Assembly: GCA_013397865.1 (NCBI GenBank)
Contig: VZTI01005197.1
Location: 506,948-570,947, forward strand
DNA from: Struthidea cinerea
Lineage: Eukaryota; Chordata; Aves; Passeriformes; Corcoracidae
Direction: 5' to 3'
DNA length: 64,000 nucleotides
Both the position numbers and the translations under genes were made by a program. Below, piece after piece: positions 1-12,900 of this stretch (its first letter is position 1; every line of letters begins with the position of its first letter). Below the pieces are notes generated by a model, which saw only the letters and a program-made list of their open reading frames with translations, ran no database searches and was not told the origin of the DNA.

Positions 1-1926
1 TCCAGCAGTTAGATTGGGATTTCCCAGACTGGACTGAACAGATATAACACAAGAATCATGCCTTTAATAGTGACTTTTCCCCCACAGTGCTTTAAACATC
101 TAATGCATGCACTTCACACGTATTAGCATAGTTATACCTACTTTACAGGCAGGTTAAGTCCGGCACATAGAAATTAAGCACCTGTCTCATCACTGCTCTG
201 TCCTTGGACTAAGAGAACCTGCACACCCTATATTTCAAACTGATACTTTACTAATCCAGACTTCATCTGATTGTAGTACTATCAGATGCTCCATTTCACA
301 CAATCTCTTATACCAGAGGATTCAAAATCAAATCTAAAGTCATTATATACAAACGATACCAAGAAACTCAATTTTAACCTGATGAAAGTAATAGCTGAAA
401 ACAGGAGCCATCCAGTCTGATGTGTCTCAATCTCAGAAAATGCATGAAATAATCAGAAATCCACCCTTAGGTCTGCTGCTACATTAACTTAATCAAAGAA
501 GGATACAGATATCTCCGGTACTGACAAGACCTAAGAGCACTGAAACCCAAGACTGCAGAATTAAAAAGTAAACAATAATTCATGAAATTAATAAAAATGA
601 AAGTGCTGAATGCAGAAAGAACAAGGCTATGAGTACATAGAATGATAAGCAGCATTTAAAAGAGAAAAGTTAAAGCCTTTGTTATCACAGCATGAAACAA
701 GGGCAGCACAATATTGCTCATGCAATGATATGTTCCCAAATATTTTCAAGATGTTTTAAAATAATCTTAGCAAACAATGAAACACAAAGTACCTGTATAT
801 TGTAAGTTGTGATCAACTGGCAAATTATAAAATATTATTTTTAATAGCTTTGTTTTGGTTTAAAGAAAAATCTAGTAACCACTAATTTTGGAAAATATTA
901 CTTGGTTAATTTAAAGTCATTCAACTTTCTCTTAGTTTTTTCATGCTGCATATTTCCCACTCATCCTTCTCTAGTTTTGCTATTAAACTAATATCAAACT
1001 GGTCTTTCTAACAATTTGTGTATTTTGTAAGACTGATAAACCCCATTTCAGAGCTTGCATAACCAAAAGCCTAGGAATAACTTCTGCTGTGGAGTACATT
1101 ATCATTTCCACATCCTTTAGCTCTGACTCTCTGAAAGTCACATCAAAATATCTTCAGTTAAAGGCTTCAGAATATGACTTTCACAATTACAAATAATGCC
1201 GCTTATTACACACAAAGTGCTTATTAAACACAAATTGTTACCATATTCAGGTGTTCCTATTTTCCTTTCCATGCCTGACCTCCTAAATTAATCACCTTCC
1301 TTACAAGTTCCACATAAACTATATTGGTTGTTGGTCACCTCCAGTAAGGGGTCAAATGTATGCCCTTTCTTTGTTTCCTTTGATAGCTTTTTGTGTGATC
1401 TTTAAATAGCACTGACCTATCAAGAAAGTGTCTCAGTCTCGGTGGCAGCAGTGCTTCTAATTTGTCAACATAAAAAAAAGCAGCTCTTTGTCCTTATAAA
1501 ACAAAAGGGCTGTTTCTGGATAAACCTATTCATTAGAACAGTTTTGAACTTCAATCAGTTTTACAGCATTCTCCGATTCCCTTGAATCTTACATAAATAA
1601 TGGTGGGGCCAGTCTCTAACTCACATTTCAATTAAAAATATACTTCTTAGCTGAAGAAAAGTATACTTCTAAACCTGCAGCAAAGTTAGGAATATTTTTG
1701 ATTGGATTACAGTTCATTATTTTCACAATATTTGGAGCTTTACAAAAATACCATTTGTCAGACTCCATACTGATCTAATTTGTGGCCTGAAGAAATAAGG
1801 TAATTGAGGTGCTACTCCTTCAGTATTGTTGGACTTCTTGTCAGTAAAGCCATATTCTTATTTTCCTCATCAAAAAGAGTATAATAGATTTGCTTTAAAA
1901 TTGTTCAGTGGTTCACTTGGTTTTGC

Positions 1927-1944
1927 AAAAAAAAAAAAAAAAAA
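1927..1944 (+). repeat. A18 homopolymer
   Basis: Uninterrupted run of 18 A. No recognisable retrocopy precedes it. Confidence 0.95.
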
Positions 1945-4900
1945 GAAAAAATCAGAACTTAATGAAGTAGACACTGTGCAAGTTATGTAGAGTTAATCAA
2001 AAGCAAACCTTTCAAAGAGACTGATGCAGCTTAAGACCTGAATTTGGAAAGAGCTGAAAGTATCTGCCTCCCATCGCTTTATACATGCAGAGAACTATCT
2101 TCTCTATGGTAACACTTTTAATACTTGATGAAGGAGATTTACAAATCCTTTTCATTCACCTGTCCCACAGGCTCTTCCAAACCTCTGTACTTTGACAGCA
2201 TATATTCTGCATAACATAATATGACACACTTCAAGGGTATCTCTTAGCAAGAGCAAAATGCTTACTGTGACAGTTTTCAAAAAACTGGAGAATATTACTT
2301 TAGGAAGAAATCAAGATAGTTATGTCTCTCTTGCTGAGATTGCTCAAAAAATGACAATTTTTCCTATAAATGTTAATTGTTTTCTTCTCTTACTCAACAA
2401 GTTAAGTCAAAACTCTGTTTGGTACCCTGTAATCATTTCTACAATAGCCAGTTATGACATCACAAACATGTAACTATTTAGTGAACAACACGGGTGTCTA
2501 TTTGAGCTCCTGTACTTCTAGGCTCACTCTAACGTTGCTGGTAATTACAAAAAATAAATAGTCAGAAAGCCAGTTCCTATGCCACAGGGCAGCTCCACCC
2601 ACGATCTCTGCCTTTTGTGCTTCCAGTTGGAGGAGGAGGGCAGAAACGAACAGCAGCATGGTTTTAGCGAGACTACTAAATTGGAAAATACAATTCCCAG
2701 ACCATGACAAGTTAGTATTTTACTTTTTAATCAAGAAAAAGTAAAATATATAATAAGGCAAATACCACACAATGTCAAAAGCTGACATGTCATGGAAAAA
2801 AAAACCCTGAACTTTCAACCAGCATCCAGGGTCTTTTTCCCTTCAACAGCCGTCTTGCGCAGCACCAGGGTCATCTGACCAGTGTAAGAAATATGAAGTT
2901 TTGCTTGGTTTCCACTATAACTTTTTGTTTATGGACACAGGATATTTATCAGAGCATGATTCTTACAGGTGCATATTTACATGGGATTTTATCAAAATCT
3001 AACCAGATTTCATCCTTAGTTGTGCTGGAATAGTCACCTTATGTTCCAAACAAAACCAGCAGCAGTGCAATTACCTTGTAGTAATTACTTTTTCCAACAC
3101 TAAACCTAAAAGCAAGCTGTTCATATCAAATCCATCCCTTATGCCCTGGAAAAAAAAAGGTTGAACTGTTACACCAGATTCTGTGTAATAAAGGTCATTA
3201 TCGCAGCTCTGCATCACAGAAACACTAACCAACAGTTGAAAAAATGATGGTGAGCAGTATTAAAACCTGCCATTTAGAGAATAATGTTTCAAAATAGATT
3301 GCAGGGCTTGGATTATGCCTGATAGTTCTAGCAGCTTTCAGAAACTGATTCATAATACCACCATTTTCACTGCCCAGGAAAGGAAAATGAACAGGTTGTC
3401 CTGTTCTCCATTTTGGCTCATGGAGGAATTTTTGCTGATGAGGACATTGAACCTAAACCATTGTTTTTATTGATTTAATGCTAGAAAGAGGAGCATCCTT
3501 ACAAATTATTCCTCCTTGCCTCATAACTTTCAGCTGTGCACTGGAATCCCAACCTGTTCCCTTATATCATAATTTGGCTGAAGCAAAATACAACGTTAGT
3601 TTTTTTCTGCGTATTTTTCACAACACATGGGTTTGCAGAACACAGCTAAAATAAGGGGGTTGCAAAAGCACCAAACATACTGCTTTTACTCCACCTACTG
3701 CCTCCCTAAACATCTTTACATTGTCCTAGACTAAGGTAAGGTCTGATGTAGAAAGAACACCAAGATGTTGATGACATCTGAGCAGGGCATATCATTGCGT
3801 GCCTAGGCAGCTCTTAGAATATTCTATGAGGTATATTGAATCCAGAGAATCTAGTGTCAGTGAATCACATATCCCCAAAATATCCAAGTCCCAATAACCA
3901 CACTGCTTCTGAATGTTTTTCTGAAGACTTCCACTGTCTGTTTTGCACTGTTCATGCGCTTATGTGAAAGCCTTAAACCTATACTATTCTTAAGCCTTGG
4001 ATCTGTTACAGTAAGCTGTATACCCCACATACCCCATAAGTTCCTCAGCAAAATGAAGAGAAGGAGCACTACAAACACATTCTGAAAAGAAACTGCTGTT
4101 GTGACCACTGACTGAAAGCCTTTGAGGCCCAGTAGGCAAACTATTAAAGCCAGCTTTGTTACACACTACATGCTGCACAATACAAGCCCCATCATATAAA
4201 CCTGCCAGTCAAGCATACCCACCCCACTTACCACCGCTGTCACCACAGATCATAGTTTTTTGGGGAATGCTGTTCTGCCCCCTTAAGAAAAAACACACAG
4301 TAACCTTGGGCTAGGTTTAAATCACTTTGTCTATGAATCTCCCTTTTCAGTGACTACTTTTATCCTAAATCCATTTTTTAATAATACAGATTAACAGAAG
4401 TGAAGACTGTACAGAGCATGCAACTGTCACCTCTCCAAAGAAAAGCCAGAGGTGTATCCATGATGTGCAAAGTTGAAGAGCCCAGCACACGTCCATGGCT
4501 GCTGCACTGGGCGCCAAACCTTCTATTCACCAAAACAGCTGAACTCTTCCAAAATGGAAATTATGCTGTTTTCTCAATTTATGTGAAGTTTAATTTGAAA
4601 TTTAGTGAAACTTAAGAACTTAGAGTATCAGCAGTACACACAAAAAAAGCAACAGCAAATAAATGGATTCAAGTGCATTTGATTTCAAAGCAGAAAGATT
4701 TTCACAACAATACACAACTTAGAGAAGCACCTTACTTTAGAACTATGCAAGCCTGTTTTTTGTTAATATTGATTCTTCTTGGACAGAATTCACAGAGTTG
4801 AAAGGCATATATGCAACCTTTTCTACAGTATGGCTCTCTTTGCTTAAGTGCCATAAGTAGAATCCATCTGCAGTCTTAGTATTTAACTGTAAGTGGATGG

Positions 4901-7900
4901 TATTTATTCAGCTAGTACATTTTTTCTGACATTTATATTACCTCAAAGGATAACACTGCCTTTGGAAATTCTATTTCAGATTGAGCTAATTGAACTTCTG
5001 AAGGCATGGTAATCACGTCATGAATCAGCAGCATCGGTTACGACTTTGAAGAGGTGACGTATCATAGAAATCGATTTTTTTTCAGCCTCAGTGAAAAGGA
5101 ATCAAGTTACATAAGAAAATAAATTAAGTTAACCAAACTGCTAGAGATATAACCTCTAAATGCTTCACTCCCACAATGTATGTGCACACATACACTTTGA
5201 AGATTGCTTGTCTTTATGAAAAGAAGTAAAGCTATTCTAAAATAGGCTTACTGCTTTTATTGAGTATCTCAGGCTAACAGTCAGGGTATCTGAAGAATTA
5301 AATATATTAATGTAAACATTATATACTCATGCTGAATAATTTACTCTGAAGTAATTATCAGCTCTGGATGTTCTCTGCTGGAAAAAAAAGCTAGGGAATT
5401 TAAACCAAATTACTTGTAATTGATGAAGTTTCTTATTTAGAGATCATGAACCTAAATCCAGATCATGTGAAACAAAAACAAAAACTAAATTCAGTTTGCT
5501 ATCTAAAAGGAAGTGGTATTCTCAGAGAGAAACCATGAAGATGCAACAAATCATCTTCTTCTATAGATAATATGAGCTATGTCTCAACTGCCTCTAAAAA
5601 AATCCACAGTACATAAAGAAAGGTTCTTATGCTGTATAACGATATTAATGGGAATTTTCTAAAGAGGTCCACACGCTAAGGAAAAGTTGAAAATAACTGA
5701 TCTAGAATAGCAACTGTCTACTGGATTTTCATAAGAGATTTTGGCAGACAGGAAGAACATTAAGCACTGCAACAACCCAAAATCTCTCTACCCTGTGGAG
5801 AGGGAACATGGGCAGGGGAAGAGCTGTTGGGAGATGTTAAAAAAAAAAATTTGAAAGGACACCTGTTCTGAAGATTTGATTTGTGCTTTCAATAAAATAT
5901 CTGTCTATTCTAAATTGACTTTGTCTTGAAGTATGAGTTGAAGAACAGGCCTCTTCAGAATTTCCAAATCCCTTCACAGTTTTGCTTGCTTCTTTTCCTG
6001 CTCCAACAATGTGTTGGTTGTTCATGGCGTACTGGAGCAGTTTCAATAAAAGAATGGCAAGTGCCTCCAAACAAATTAGCAAAAGCCTCCAACTCTACCA
6101 TTCAGCTGCGTGGAAAAAGTAGGGTAAAATCCCTCACACTCTGAAAGACAAGAGATCTCAGACTAACATACCTCTGCAAAATGGAGTTAAAATATTCAGC
6201 AAAAGGAATTCAAGCACATGCCTATGGTGTATCAAAGAAGAGGCTTATTGAATGTAGCCTCTCTCAGTAAACCCTTGAAGGACCCTTTTGTGAGGATCTG
6301 GAGCAGGATCGAGCGCAAAACACGTGCAAGGTCATCTAACTGAGATAAAATGGAGGCAAAATTTCTGTACATGCCTAGATGCCCAGAAAACTTCAGCTGA
6401 AGGCAAATTTGGCAGCACCATGTCAGGAATTCCAGCTGGGCACTCCATTCCATAGCTGAGACCCAAGGGCTTTTGAGGCTCTGGATCTAAGAAAATATGC
6501 TGTTTCACTGTATATTAACAATGATTAAACTTTCCACAGCATGCAGCAATAATACATTAAATCACGTGTTCTACCTTTACTACAAGAAAAGATTACTTTG
6601 AAACTATTTGAGATCAATACAAATGTCTGCTGGGACTGAGTCTTGGTTCCTAACATTTCAGGGAGAACTAGCCAAAAAACAAATAATTATAAATTAAAAT
6701 TCTCATTTTATGGCTCAGACAGGTATATGAATCCATCTTCTACATTTCCTAGAAAGGCAAGCATTACTAGAACAAAATGATGTGTTTTCATCAAAAAATT
6801 GACATTTTGTGTAAAAAGAATCTGAATGTTATATCATCAGGGAAAACCCAGTGCAAAATAAACGAAAAATCTGAAAGCAATTACTACATAAACAATGAAA
6901 AGAAACTTTAAAATGTACCACAGTTTGAGAAGACGAATTAACATTATATCCTGTTTACCAGTATGCAAACCAATGCTCAATTATTTCTAATAATTCACAA
7001 TTAAATAACAAGTATGACCTTTTCTGAAACAAATAGTTAATTTAAGCTGACTAAAAGATGAAAAATCAATATGCTCTCACCATGCAGGGTCATCACTCAG
7101 CAATTAACAGGCTTCTGGGAAGATAGACTCACAATTTTAAATGCAGGCTATTTCCTAGTTTTCATTGAAGCATAAGCTAAGAAAACAATACTATCAAAGA
7201 TCTCGGTCCATGTTTCTCACTGTTCAAATTAATCTCCACAATAATAGCTAACACTCCTTTTGAAAGTGAATATCATTTAAGAGAAAAATATCAGAAAATG
7301 GTTTAGATATTTGGCTTACAGTTAATTTACACATTTTCTTAATGAAGCACCACCGTGTCCCATTACACAGACATCCCATTATGCCTAAGGAAAATTCTGC
7401 TTGCTGTAGCAGCAGGGCACAGCAATGGCAAACACACAGGACAACTCTGTGCACCTTGAATGACAGCAAGATGTCATCAGCTACAGTTTGTTAGCAGTTA
7501 TTCCTGGAAACGAATGGGGGAAGAGCCCAAATGAAGAATAACAGTGACTGATGCCAGAAATAATTAAACAACAAAAACCTCTATCAGCTTATGACAAGAA
7601 CTTAATAGGAGGAGATACATGAGATAAAAGTGAAATAAGTCATGAAAATGTTTAAGGGCAGCTCTCAGCAAAAATGCCTGTCTTCCAGGACTACAAAGGC
7701 TGTGGCAGAGTCTCTGCACCCTGCACATTTAACTACAACCTAGACAATCTACCCATGAAGAAATAGCTGTTGAATGTAGCTTGTTTCCTTTAACTTTCAT
7801 GTTTTCTCATTTGACTTCATTAAATATAGACATACTTGACCAGACTGACACAACATTTGGGTCTGGAACCTACTGGTGCCTGCAATGCTGTCAGCAACGA

Positions 7901-9383
7901 GTAACTGTAGGTATTTCACAGCAAAATATTTTTCCTGATCATTACAACATAAGATTTTTAGAAATAGTTAAGATTCAACTTTGTTTTTTGTTAAATAACA
8001 AGCTTCTCTTGAACACCTTGTTTTCTCATTTCTTCAAAAGGTACCCTCTTGAGAAGCAATATTCATTTGAGCAGAACCTACTTTTACTGTGAGCACTGGA
8101 CCTTAACCATAAAGTTAATATGTTTTATTTACTCTTGCAGATAATCACAATCTTCTTTTAACAGTATGAATTTTCAATAACAGGTTTCCCTCCCAGAAAA
8201 GTAAAGTTACACACCTCACTGTTCTGAAGAGTACAGTGACAAATTTTCCTATGCTCTCATGGACCTTGCTCACACTTAGCATTTGAATGTCAAGATGACT
8301 TTTTTTTTAAGTCCCTTAATAAAGGACTTACATAAAAGACAGCTTGACTCAACCTGTCTTCAAGAGCAAGAAACATGTAATCATAGTAAACTGTATATAT
8401 ATGCCTGTGTGTTTGCTTATTTATTTTCACAGTCATATTTAGATTTTTGCTATCTTATAAGGGTTTGCACTGTGCCAGCTGCATTTCAAGATTGTGAAAT
8501 GCATACCTTGGGAGGTGGCGGGGTGGGGAACAAACCACACAAAATGAAATAGGAAAATCTACTTCTATATTAAATACATAGAGAACATAATTTATACTTA
8601 AACATCTCCCTTGGTTTATCTTGAATGCCAGAGATCTATTTTAACATAATTGCAGGAAATTTACTTTATTATCATATATAAATGTCCATTCATTTACTGG
8701 AAACAGTAAGATTAAAAAATTAAACATTCTCCATTTTATACCATAGTCACTCACAGTGAACATGACAGGCTTCCACAACAGAAACATAACAGTAAAAAAT
8801 ACAGTAACAAACAGACAAGACAAGCTCAGGCTACAAGTGAATTCCCATAACCAGAAGGTTATTGTCAAGAATTTTGGAGGTGGGGAGTGCCAAAAAAGGA
8901 GTTGAGAAATCCAAATATTTTCAAACCTTTAAGTAAAACTCCTCCCAAGAATGTGCAATACTTCACTTGGTCAGTTAAAAGTCAGTGTCCTGAAATTAGA
9001 ATGCATATAAAGGAAAAAAAAAAATAGGAAAATAGAAATGGGGAACTTGGGAGCAAGCAGAGGTCACATTTGTGACTGAAGAAATATTTTCTTTAAAAGT
9101 TTCTTCCAATTTCTTAAGCCTTTCTTGTAGGTAGAAATAGAGTTCTATATTCTTGCCAAGCATACTTTCTTTCTAATATTTTTGGTTACCCTTGCTTTTA
9201 TGTTTTAATGGAATTTTAAAAAGAATTAGAGCCTACTGCCTTCTCTGCATAGGCACTATGCATAACTTTGAGTTGAAAATTTTCTCCTAGCCAAAATCCA
9301 AAAAAGTGATTGGATAAAAAAGTACAGACAAGTTCCTAATTGGTTCTGCTGTAAATACTACTATCTCAATTTCTACTGCTGTG

Positions 9384-9409
9384 CTCGGAGTGGACTGCAC
9401 CACTCCGAG
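9384..9409. other. Perfect 10-bp inverted repeat with 6-base loop
   Basis: Arm CTCGGAGTGG at 9384-9393 and its exact complement CCACTCCGAG at 9400-9409 flank a 6-base loop. It is GC-rich with a CpG in each arm, inside AT-rich, CpG-poor DNA. It could form a stable hairpin in RNA or be a dyad protein-binding site. Function is unknown. Confidence 0.9.
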
Positions 9410-11744
9410 GGAAATGTTTACTTTGGGAAAATAAAAATGAAATTAAATCCTCTCTGGGCCTCTAGTGTAAGTAGAATAAGTCTTGTTTTCTACTAAATCA
9501 AACTTTTGGAAAGTTCTCTTTACAAAAAGAGAAATGAGAACATCTTTTCAACAGCAGAGCCTTTAGCAGAACGAGGTTTCACAGAAAACAAATAAAAGCG
9601 AAAAACTGCAGTGCCATCATTTAAATCGGGTTGCTGTATGCAATGATTCTGATACTTTCTTTTAAAACAATCTGCAATCAATACTATTCCACTTCAAATG
9701 GACATAAAAATATGCATGCTAGTTTTGCACAATATAATCCTTGTGAACAGATCACATATGATGTCCTGCAGAGGATGAAGGTGGCAAACTATTTAATAAG
9801 GTCAGAGTATGGAAGAAAAGGGGATGGATCCTTGGTTTTCTCCTTCCTAACGGTAGAGGAGGCTTAGTCAGTTTTCTGGAGCAACTTCTGCTGAGCAGCT
9901 CAATCACTTTCTGGGTAGAAAAACCACCATCCCTTTTCCCTTCAATTTTCTAACAACTAGCCTCCATTATGAACTCTTGCAAACTGCATGGAGAGAATTT
10001 AGCCAAATGATTTCTCAGTAATTTTCTGTTTAGAGCTAATTGTTTGGGTCTAGAACATACACGTTTCCTTATCTTTAAAAATTTGACTTCTTTTACTGAA
10101 AAATAAAAAAGAATTTCCAATAGACTTAAGATGTTCATACTCCTCCAGTGGAACTCTAGCTGGCTGCTGCGTATTTAGAAGTCTGTTCTGAAACATATCA
10201 ACATGAAGCCTCTGTAAGAGGCCCAAGGGAAGACCCTGCTGAACAATGACAAGGTTACCTGACTTCTGGTATTGGTGTGCAAGAACAGGAGAATGAAACA
10301 GTTACGTTGATTTTTCAATATTTACCAAGGAAGAGGGCCATAAATTGAAAATTTCATTGTAATAGTCTAAATAAAAGAAATTTAAAATGTCATTAGAGTC
10401 TTCATATTTTTAAAATGCCTATCTTCAGTATGATGAAATTTTGATATGTGTTATCAGAAAAGGTGTTGCTTTAATTAAGAAAAAAACAAACAAACCAGAA
10501 CATGAGTGAAATTGATTGATGTTTAAGAACGTAAAATATTCTATTGTGACATCCTCTGTTGCATGCAGCTAAAGTCTGTTTCAAATTCTGCCACTCCACA
10601 ATTTCCTGGAGTAAGAAATTTCAGAATTTCTACATTCTGCATGAAAAAGTATCTATTTTATACTGACTTCCTAGTGGTTTCAAGGACTGCCCCTTAATTC
10701 CAGAACTGTGGAATTTTGTGAGTAACATTTCTGCTCGTCATCACTTTCCTCCTCAGCTATCACTTCTATTAATTTTTAGAACTTGATCATATATATTTTT
10801 AAGCCTTTTCCTACCAAAATGGAATCACCCTCATATGGGTTAGTATTCCACCTCTACTGCATAGTTCAAGATGAAGTAACTTTATCATACTTTTTTTTTA
10901 TCCCCAAGACTTGAAAACCTCATGAATTTCTGAAACACTGTCAGGTTATGTTTTAAGCAGTAAAACTGAGGGATCATTAAACTCTCGCCACTTTAATGAT
11001 GTTGTGAGCTTTATCATTCCAGCCATGTTACAAAATCTGCCAGTAAAACAGACATATCATGTGAAATTACATTCTGCATGTGCCTAAAGAGCAAAGGTGA
11101 TTCTTCTCCCTCTACTCAGAGAAGAAAATACATTTTTTTCTGACAGATGCTCTAATGAAAGGTATCATATGTTATTAAATTTCAAGTTTAAAACGTGGTC
11201 GAACTTGCTTTTAAAATAAGTGCAACAGCGATATTCACTCAAATCACCTGAGACCACTTCTTCCCTGAAGTAAAATATAGAAGTGCTTATGGCCTTGTTA
11301 TGTACACTGGTTCTGTATGCATCATGAATGCAACATCTACAAAATTAGGTATTTCAATTACTTTAGGGGATTGAGAGAATATAGCAGTTAGATGATAGAG
11401 GACAAGCTTCTTTACATAGTCTTTAAACAGACTTTTAGATATCACATATGTTCGTCTGAAGGAGTTTAGACAGATCTTTCCATTCATTCCATAACATAAA
11501 AGTAACTATCTCCCCTCAGAATGAATTTTAGTATAAACTAAATTATGTCAGAACAAGTCTTTGAGAAGAGTAGCACTAACAGCCTGCCTATTCAGCATGC
11601 AGAATATGAATTTACAGCACATTCAGCATAACAATGAAGGACTGATACATTTTCCTAAAAGAATAAAAGTTGCCAAACACACATTCATAAACTGTCGTTA
11701 AGACCTGCAATTTTTCTTCGAGTTTGTAAACAAAGAAAGCCTAA

Positions 11745-12900
11745 AGCTACCAAGTAAGGCTGAAAAGGGGATGCCAAAGCAATAGGTGGGCTGCAAAAAA
11801 AATTCTTTTTATGGATCTTGGGTTAAGGCTCAGATGAAGGCATAGAATTAACGCTGAGAAAACAACACACCCTAGAGATGCAGTGTAAATAGGGCTAAAA
11901 GGCCTGCCAAAAAGGAAGTCCAAAACCAGAAATTTCCCCTGAAACTTTTCTCTATGGGTCATGGCTGTTGGTCCAAGGTAAATGTTGGAATCCAGAATGC
12001 AGAGAATACCTCTCTGCCTGTTTTGAAGGATTCTATCCCCCTGGACAACACTGTCTTTGGCCTTCGCCCATGGAGAAAATTACCTACTCTTTGGGAAGAA
12101 TTAGAATCTACACTGGTGTGAACTAGATGATGGAATGTTATGTAAGATTATCACAAGGTGAAAATTTAGGGTCTTTGGGTTTGTTAATATAGTAAATAGA
12201 GAAAAGGTGAAAATTTAGGGTCTTTGGGTTTGTTAATATAGTAAATAGAGAAAAGGTAGAAAACATCAAAATGAAGGATTGTTGTTTTCCTCCAGGCCTT
12301 TTGTTCCTTCTTCTATTACTCCATATTCTGCAGTAGAAGTAGTTTAAGGTGATTGGATAAAGAATTCCACAGTTCCTGTGTATGTGACAGAGTGAGTTAT
12401 GGAACACTGATGGAAAAGTGAAAATATCTTTAGTTTTACATTTTTATTGGATAATTTACCTTTAAAAAGACTGTCTAATCTTGATAATGTGGGCTTTTCC
12501 TGCATGCTCTGCTCTGTGCTGTGTCTGGGTCATGCTAGTGACTCTGTTTCTCTGATAAGACTTAATAAACAACTATCTGAAAGCAGAGAGTGTTGAAGTT
12601 CCTGTTCGTCTCCTGAATTCCTGGCAAAGACACTAAAACTCTCCCCCATCAGGGGAGACATCAATTAAGGCACGGAAAGTGTCTGTAAAGACTTATTTGA
12701 CCATCTAGTTAGGGCTGGCAGGGAGAGGTTGCCAAAGAGATCCGAGAGCTACAGTACATACAGGGCCAGGAAAAGGCTGCCAAAGGGGATTGCCAAAGGA
12801 AATTTCCTCTGACAGCTCCTTCCTCTGGGCAGTGCCTGTTGGTCCCCAGTTAAGGTTCCACTAAGGGCACTGGCTGTGAGACAGGTAAGGCCTAAGATCT
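11745..12900. mobile_element. Degenerate retroelement-like block
   Basis: This region has several retroelement-like traits but no intact element. Segments 11880-11970 and 12768-12860 are diverged copies of each other, sharing CTGCCAAA, GAAATTTCC, TCTGGG/TATGGG and CTGTTGGTCC in the same order about 890 bases apart. Between them, 12565-12650 reads like the R-U5 end of an LTR, with TTAATAAACAAC followed by GTTCCTGTTCGTCTCC. An old endogenous retrovirus or nested LTRs would explain it. I do not recognise the family, and the edges are approximate. Confidence 0.4.
12155..12257. repeat. Perfect 49-bp tandem duplication
   Basis: Two identical 49-bp units lie head to tail at 12155-12203 and 12204-12252, followed by five bases of a third copy. 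The unit starts AAGGTGAAAATTTAGGG and ends AAATAGAGAA. No mismatch separates the copies, so the duplication is recent. It lies inside the retroelement-like block. Confidence 0.95.

Larger units (their letters stand above)
1..11744. other. Gene-free AT-rich tract
   Basis: No coding region longer than about 100 codons and no protein I recognise. Apart from the A18 run and the 9.4-kb hairpin listed separately, it appears to be single-copy noncoding DNA. A short - strand frame near 2498-2710 has a hydrophobic start and an IVGG tetrapeptide but is probably fortuitous. No RNA gene is recognised. Confidence 0.6.

Noticed and set aside
12138..12407. Open frame of 89 codons on the - strand over the 49-bp duplication
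   Set aside because: The repeat is read in two different frames and the product resembles nothing, so the frame is accidental.
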